A stretch of DNA of 64,000 nucleotides from contig JXTC01000040.1 in NCBI GenBank assembly GCA_002914845.1, positions 62,001-126,000 on the forward strand, written 5' to 3'. This DNA is from Trema orientale (Eukaryota > Streptophyta > Magnoliopsida > Rosales > Cannabaceae). The position numbers were made by a program, and so were the translations under genes. The notes under the pieces are model-generated. The model was not told where the DNA came from, ran no database searches, and saw nothing but the letters and a program-made list of their open reading frames with translations. Within the stretch, counting starts at the first letter, position 1; the number at the start of each line of letters is the position of its first letter. Below, piece after piece: positions 58,701-64,000 of this stretch.

Positions 58701-60335
58701 AGGAATTTTAATAGAATTTTGGATGGAATATGCCAAAAGAACTAACGGTGCTAAATGAAAAGCATTAAGTACTAAAATAATACCCAAAAAAAAAGTTAGA
58801 TACTGAAATAATACCCAAAAAAAAAAGTTAGGTACTGAAATAACACAAAAAAAAAGAGGAAAAAGATTAGAGACCAATACGCAAAAATGATAATAGATTG
58901 AGGTTCAATAGTGCCATTAACCCTTATATATACGAACAAAAAAGATTGGAGACTAATACGCCAAAGAGAAATGCTAAGGACACTCTCTTTGACACTCTCC
59001 AGTCTCACTGTCAGACACGTGGATTCCACTATCCAGTTTAATATTTTAATAATACAACAAATCATAGTGTATTCCACGTGTCAAACAGTGAGATTAAGAG
59101 AGTGCAAAAGAGAGTGTAAAAGAGAGTGCTAAGGACACTCTCTTTGAGAGTCTCCAATCTCACTGTCTGACACGTGGATTCCACTATCCAGTTTAATATT
59201 TTAATAATACAACAAATCATAGTGGATTCTACGTGTCAAGAGTGAGGTTAAGAGAGTATAAAAGAGAGTGTTGCTAGCACTCCTCGTACTCGAAAATGGT
59301 AATAAATTTGGTACAAATAGTGCCATTAACCCTTATATATACGAATATACCCCAGACTACCTTCCAAAAAGGAAAAAGAGAATCTACGCTAAAACGAGTA
59401 CTTGTAACAAAAAGGCAAAAGCTTTATTTTCTGGTGACAGTTTGAATCCAGTTGTCACTTGTCACAGAATATGTGAAAGGCCATATTCGAAGGGGGACTG
59501 GACGAAACAAGTTAAAACAAATATACTTAATTTAATTTTAATCGTAATTGAAATTAATTAGAAAGGTGGTATAATTATTAATTTCTATCTTTGGTTGTAT
59601 AGAGAACATAAGAAAAATCATAAAGAGAAAAGGTTACAAAAACTAATCAAGTTATGGCCATAAAACTCAGATTTTAGAGACCAATAAAAAAAACTCAAGG
59701 GGTTCCATTTTTTTCTTACTAATATTCTAAAAAAAAACGATAGAAAATATTTTTCAAAAAAAAAAAAGGTGATAAAGATACAATACAATTTCCAAAGTAA
59801 ATATTTATGAAATATAGGATTTAAAAGATTTTTCCTTTTCTTTTTCCTAAGCAAACTTCAGTTTTTAGACAAAGCCTAAAATTAAACAACAACAACAACC
59901 AAAAAAAAAAAAACAACAACATCAAATGAAGAAAAACAGAAAAAAAAAAAAAAACAAAAGAAAAGAAAAAAGATTCCATCCCATCGGAATCAACGCTACT
60001 TCATTTCATCACTTGAAAAGAGATTCTATCTCATCGAATTCAACAATAAATTTCATATCACACTTTAAATAAAATAAAAATAAAATTTTCCAATCTCATA
60101 TAAACCAAAACAAAACAAAACAAAAGACCAGATTAATCTAGAGAGATATATAATTACGCAAATATAAAAAAATGAAAAAAAATAAATAAATAAAAACTTT
60201 GATACGAAAAATATATATTTTTTCATAATAATAAAAAATCGGAACCTTGGAATAGCTTTGGACGTAGAAAAAGACCAAATAAGAAGCGAGTAGCGCAAGT
60301 AGAGGAAAGAGCCTCCATTGGAACCGATTCTCCAT
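52724..60335 (-). CDS. ALN: Allantoinase (ALN), ureide degradation
   Basis: Fifteen exons give 506 aa, the same length as Arabidopsis ALN: 60335-60246, 57353-57260, 56992-56872, 56642-56569, 56431-56355, 56175-56139, 56060-55975, 55714-55655, 55405-55257, 55121-54995, 53943-53788, 53694-53584, 53493-53383, 53068-52970, 52852-52724. All are GT-AG except intron 2, which has a GC donor. Residues 1-30 are a signal anchor ([17 protein letters not shown]), in line with ER/secretory location. Metal ligands of the amidohydrolase fold are visible: HAH at ~103-105, the carbamylated Lys at ~193 (GLKSF), His ~229 (LLVHAEI), His ~288-293 (HLHIVHLSD), Asp ~367 (SSDHSP). The enzyme opens the allantoin ring to allantoate, recycling purine nitrogen and affecting allantoin-linked ABA and stress signalling. 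Intron 1 is ~2.9 kb and holds transposons. Confidence 0.97.
54065..54788. mobile_element. PIF/Harbinger (Tourist)-like MITE in allantoinase intron 10
   Basis: Inverted ends GGGCCTGTTTGGCA and TGCCAAACAGCCCC match 13 of 14 and are flanked by the 3-bp target duplication TAA at 54062-54064 and 54789-54791, the Harbinger signature. The 724-bp body is mostly GAGAGAAAGTGATGAGA-type repeats. A second right-end-like sequence (ATAATGCCAAACACCCTTA) lies at ~54696, so the right end appears duplicated. Confidence 0.8.
58110..58923. mobile_element. Mutator-like element in allantoinase intron 1
   Basis: Perfect 9-bp repeats TTATATATA lie at 58101-58109 and 58924-58932. The ends GGGTAAATGGCATTATTGG and CAATAGTGCCATTAACCC are inverted, and the arms continue (ATATTGGTCCCTAAT on the left, ATTAGAGACCAATACGC on the right). 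The body is AT-rich with ACCAAAA-type tandem bits near the right arm. The right terminus occurs a second time ending at 59332, followed again by TTATATATA. Confidence 0.8.
58972..59285. mobile_element. Two tandem foldback MITE copies (~155 bp each)
   Basis: Copies begin TGCTAAGGACACTCTCTTTG at 58972 and 59127. Each has CACGTGGATTCCACTA near its left and an inverted TAGTG(G/T)ATTC(T/C)ACGTGTC near its right, then AGAGAGTG. They lie inside the duplicated right terminus of the neighbouring Mutator-like element. Confidence 0.75.
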
Positions 60336-60537
60336 CGTCGCCGACCGACCACTCTCTCGATCCTCTGTGATGCGCTACAGCCTTTAATATGGTCCAAACC
60401 TCAAAAGAGCCAATGGCGAGCGAATCCGGTCCGGTCGACGAGGTTCTTGAATTTTCATGAGCCAGCGCTCCCCATATAAATCCACGAGACTTGGTATCAC
60501 TGATATATGATATATGATACTCCCTCCAATGAGATCC

Positions 60538-60590
60538 TTACACGTGCTCCATTAGGGTGGTTTTATTATTATAGTGGCACGTGACGTGGG
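60538..60590. promoter_or_regulatory. G-box / ABRE cluster upstream of allantoinase
   Basis: Two CACGTG cores (60541-60546 and 60578-60583), the second running into GACGTGG, lie ~205-255 bp before the ALN start codon. G-box and ABRE elements are bound by bZIP and bHLH factors; tandem copies often give ABA or light response. A further ACGTG lies near 60782. Function is inferred. Confidence 0.5.
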
Positions 60591-63500
60591 TGGTATCACT
60601 TGCCCACTTGTGTGAGTGAGTCGCTAGTGGCTGCGCCAGGTGGGGCCCAGATAAAGTGTCACAGGATTCTGTCGGGGGGATAGATCACGGACCAATGAGA
60701 GGGCGAGTGGGTTTGTGGTCGTTGAAAAAATGTGAGGTTAATTGTTGTGTTACTGGGTTGTGATTCGATGTGGTGATTGTTACGTGTGAGATTATATCAA
60801 TTTAACTCCCTGGAAGGTGGAGAAGATTCCTTCAGATTCAAGATTCATTGATCCTGTCGTGACAGCTGTAACGTTTTTTTGCTACTGTGTAGGTCAATTG
60901 GACTAAATATGATTCACAGCAATTTATTTTGGGAAAATTATTTACTATTTTTCATTATTGTTGTTTATTTGGAGATTTTAATTTCTATATTTAAATTAAA
61001 TTAACTATATTATTCGGGATGCAATAAATACAATCAAATTAACCATCAGAATTGAGATTTTCTGGCTAATTTGTTGATTAAAAATTAATTAAACTGTTTT
61101 GTTTAATGACTTGGTATACCAGTTAATGTTTGATCAATTTGTTGTAATTTGCTCCTTTTTTTTTTCTTTTGTCGTGATTAATTATGCGTAAAAGTTCTTG
61201 CCCTTTTAATAGTATGTCTTTTTAAAAGAATGTTTAAACGATAAACTGATTCACATATATAATATATAAAACTGTTTTAATTTAATTTGAGGATCGAATT
61301 TAAAATCCATAAGTACAATTACAAAGGCAAATGGCATGTTGTTTTTTTTTTTTTTCCTTTTTTTTCTTTTTAATTATATTTTTTTTATTATAATTCAGGA
61401 AGAAGAATTTGAAGCAAAATACAAATTCAAAATGAACTTAAAATCCTGAAAGTCAAAACTTCACACTTCTTTTAGCTAGAAGTCAATATTGAATGTTTTA
61501 GATTTTGTTCTTCATTTTAGTCATGAATATTCTCGTGTTTTTCTTTGAAATGAGAATATTCTTGAGTTAATTTGCACATTATGAATTAAATTTTCTGTTA
61601 GCCTCGCCGTGGCATCATAATTTATTTTCTTCATAAGAAGTTGGGAATTGAACAAATTTGTAACTCCCGGTGTTCTTTTTTAAGTAAACAATCTTTACAA
61701 ATAGTAAAAATAAATATGAATCAAATTCATTCTTGTTTTAATTATTTAGAATTCCAATAAGCACAACAATAAAATCAATAAATTCTATTCTCTTTACATT
61801 CCTCTTCAATTCAACAAATGTGCCATTAATTAATACTCTTTTTTTATTTTTAAATTCATTATGATCAATTTTTAATTTCTATGTAAGAAAAGATAAATTT
61901 TTTATTTATGAGATTTTTTTTTTCAAATAAGAGTTTTAGCAATTTAATTTTTCTACTTAGGTTTCGCTTATTGTTTGGAATGTGTGACTTAGAAGTTGCA
62001 ATTCTCATTTAATTTAAAATTAAATCAGTATTTATAAGAAATGATTTTTTTTCTTCCACATCAATTTAAGAAAATGGCCCCTTTTTTTTAACTATCTAAT
62101 AAATGGTCCTTTTTTTTTAGTTTTTGTTTTTTCATTTGTTTATTTATTTTTTGGTAAGTGGCCTGGTTAGTAGATAAATTTCATGTGTAGTATATCTATT
62201 TTATATATATTATATCAATTTCCGTGTATCAGTATATCAATTTTGAAATGGGTATATTTCTTATTACTGATATATTTCCTTTTTTTTTTTGATAAATTTA
62301 TCTACTTTTAATATATTTTAAAACCAGCCATTTAGTGAACATAGAACTTAAAATTTGGCCATTCGGTTAAGAATTCCAAAATTAAACACGCACTACAATG
62401 ACGGGGACAAAAGGTCACGATCCCGCGACGGTGCGCTAACTCTAGAAACTCGTCTTTAGTTCGAATTGTAAGTTGCAACGAGCCTACCTATCTTTTTTTT
62501 CTATAAGAAAAATAAGTAAAGGTGTTCAATTGAACTAAGACCCTATTTAGGATTGTTTATAGATTCTTTTTTTAGCTTTTAAAAGCGGTTAGAGAAAAAA
62601 AAAAGGGAGGAGTAGGCATTTGGTAAGTTAATACTTTTGGTTAAAAGTTGTTGGTTGTTGTATAACTGCAATTTTAAGCAGAATTTGAGAAACATGTAAA
62701 TGATTATGCTGTCATAATACAAATTATCTAAAATAATATTTTACAGTACATACAATCTATAGTTTACCAAACACTACTGCTTTTAATCAGCATAACAGTT
62801 TTATAAACTAAATTTATTAAATGTTTAGACTTTTTTCTCACAGCTGTTTTTTGCTCACATCACAGCTGCAACACATCGCAACAATACTAAACTGGCCCTT
62901 GTTTCTTTTATCTATTAAAAGCAATTAAATAAAAAAAGAGGATAGAAATGCGTTTGGTAAGTCACGGTATATTTGGAAAGTTACTGTGTAATTGCTATTT
63001 GAAGCATAATTTAAGAAGCATGGTAATGGTTACTTTTTAAAATTGATTTTGATTCCATGATACAAACGCTTAGTTTTTTTTTTTTTTTTTTGTCTCATAA
63101 TTGCTTATCGCTCGCAGTATAACTGTAACATAGTAGTACTAAACTGGCTCTACACCGCCGTTTTTGATAATATTTCAAAATATAGTTGGTTTGGAGTTTT
63201 TCAATCTAATCCAAACCATTTGTGAGGACCAATCCAAATCGTTCATAATTAGTTGGTTTAATTTTTCAAATCAGTTTGAATCTTTATCTCTGCCGTAAAA
63301 TTGACTAGTCCAAACATTGGTATTATTTTGGCTTTGGCTATCTTGTTCTCAATTTTATGAGCCACTCATTTAATAAAATACATAGAACTAGAGCATTGTA
63401 TACGTTTAATATACAATATCTAATTCAATCAATTTGTTAAAAATTGGATAATCAATTAAAATTGAATTTGATAAGAAATATTGGATTAGTTTGGTTAGCA

Positions 63501-64000
63501 GATCGTTTATTAACAAATTCAATTAAACCCAGACCAATCTAATTGTATATAACAATACAAGTTTTTCTTAAGATTAATAATGTTTATATATTTGTATTTA
63601 CATATTTTTTATTTTTTAAAATTAATTGTGGAATTTAAAATTTATCAACATTAGGATTGAGACGCCCATATTGATAGTATGTCTATTTTCATTGCTTTTT
63701 TTTTCATAAAATTTATAAATGTCTAAAATTGATTCAAATAAAGTCTAAAGAATTTTGCTGTATGATTTAAAATTAGAAAAGAAACCCAATATCAATAACC
63801 TCAAAATTTAAACAAAAAACCAATTACTAAATTTGAAATAAACCATTTAGTAATTGAATTAGATATGGGATTAAAAATTTGAAAGGAGGCTAAAATCGAT
63901 AGGCTTTGGAATTAACCGAATGACAAATTCTCAAAACCGATTTAAAGTTAGATCAGTTGGAATCTGACCAAAATAGGTTGGATTTCAACTAATGAGTAGC
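60591..64000. other. Intergenic region, no gene
   Basis: Past the allantoinase promoter the DNA is AT-rich with many poly(T) tracts. One MITE pair at 62540-63150 is listed. At about 62400-62490 there is a weak SINE-like piece (GGTGCGCTAACTC, then TAGTTCGAATTG). I found no open frame with protein-like composition. Confidence 0.5.
62540..63150. mobile_element. Two adjacent copies of a MITE family
   Basis: The first copy (62540-62898) has inverted ends of the type CCCTATTTAGGATTGTT and AACAATACTAAACTGGCCC. The second (62899-63150) repeats the same internal order (TTTGGTAAGT, ACTGYAATT/TAACTGTAAC, ACTAAACTGGC) but lacks a clear left end. No target duplication found. Confidence 0.45.

Overview
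The window reads as nuclear DNA of a eudicot plant. It is AT-rich. Genes are split by short GT-AG introns. Products are plant-specific or typical of plants: a class B heat-shock factor, GRXS17, allantoinase, organelle-type MutS2, a PPR protein, an ASY4-like axis protein and an SDE5-like protein. The spaces between genes are packed with small non-autonomous transposons. No species can be named from sequence alone.

Layout. 1-0.8 kb holds the 3' end of a histidine-phosphatase (phosphoglycerate mutase-like) gene on +. 2.3-3.9 kb holds an eight-exon ASY4-like gene on -, whose last exon and 3' flank are repeated in an exact 495-bp tandem duplication. 4-12.5 kb is gene-poor with MITEs and one long-TIR Mutator-like element. 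12.5-15.2 kb holds an RMA-type membrane-anchored RING E3 gene on + with a long leader intron. 15.2-24 kb is repeat-rich (two almost abutting Mutator-like elements, a 75-bp-class tandem array, a SINE-like fragment) with one intact tRNA-Val(UAC) on -. 24.0-26.2 kb is a two-exon HSFB5-like gene on +. 27.8-29.8 kb is a two-exon mitochondrial-type PPR gene on +, convergent with GRXS17 on - (30.9-33.4 kb). 36.6-40.1 kb is an SDE5-like gene (DUF1771 plus degenerate Smr) on -. 40.5-43.9 kb holds tandem duplications and a three-layer nested insertion (duplication, SINE, hAT-like MITE). 44.0-44.7 kb is a small secreted, low-complexity protein on +. 45.0-46.3 kb is a TSJT1/aluminium-induced-type protein on -. 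46.9-51.2 kb is MutS2 on -. 52.7-60.3 kb is a 15-exon allantoinase gene on -, with a GC-AG intron and two transposon-bearing introns. 60.3-64 kb is promoter and repeat-rich intergenic DNA.

I rebuilt exon structures by hand from splice sites and frame continuity. All the complete multi-exon coding sequences sum to a multiple of three and end at one stop codon (ASY4-like 220 aa, GRXS17 497 aa, SDE5-like 493 aa, TSJT1-like 294 aa, MutS2 938 aa, allantoinase 506 aa, PPR 499 aa, HSFB5-like 236 aa). The genes form no operon or cluster with a shared pathway. They are ordinary single plant genes. The unusual material lies in the duplications, the nested mobile elements with readable target-site duplications, and a few protein oddities (Smr domain lacking its glycine motif, an HSF with a DNA-binding-domain insertion, a secreted protein with a peptide-hormone-like tail). 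I found no clear evidence of a wholly new biological system.
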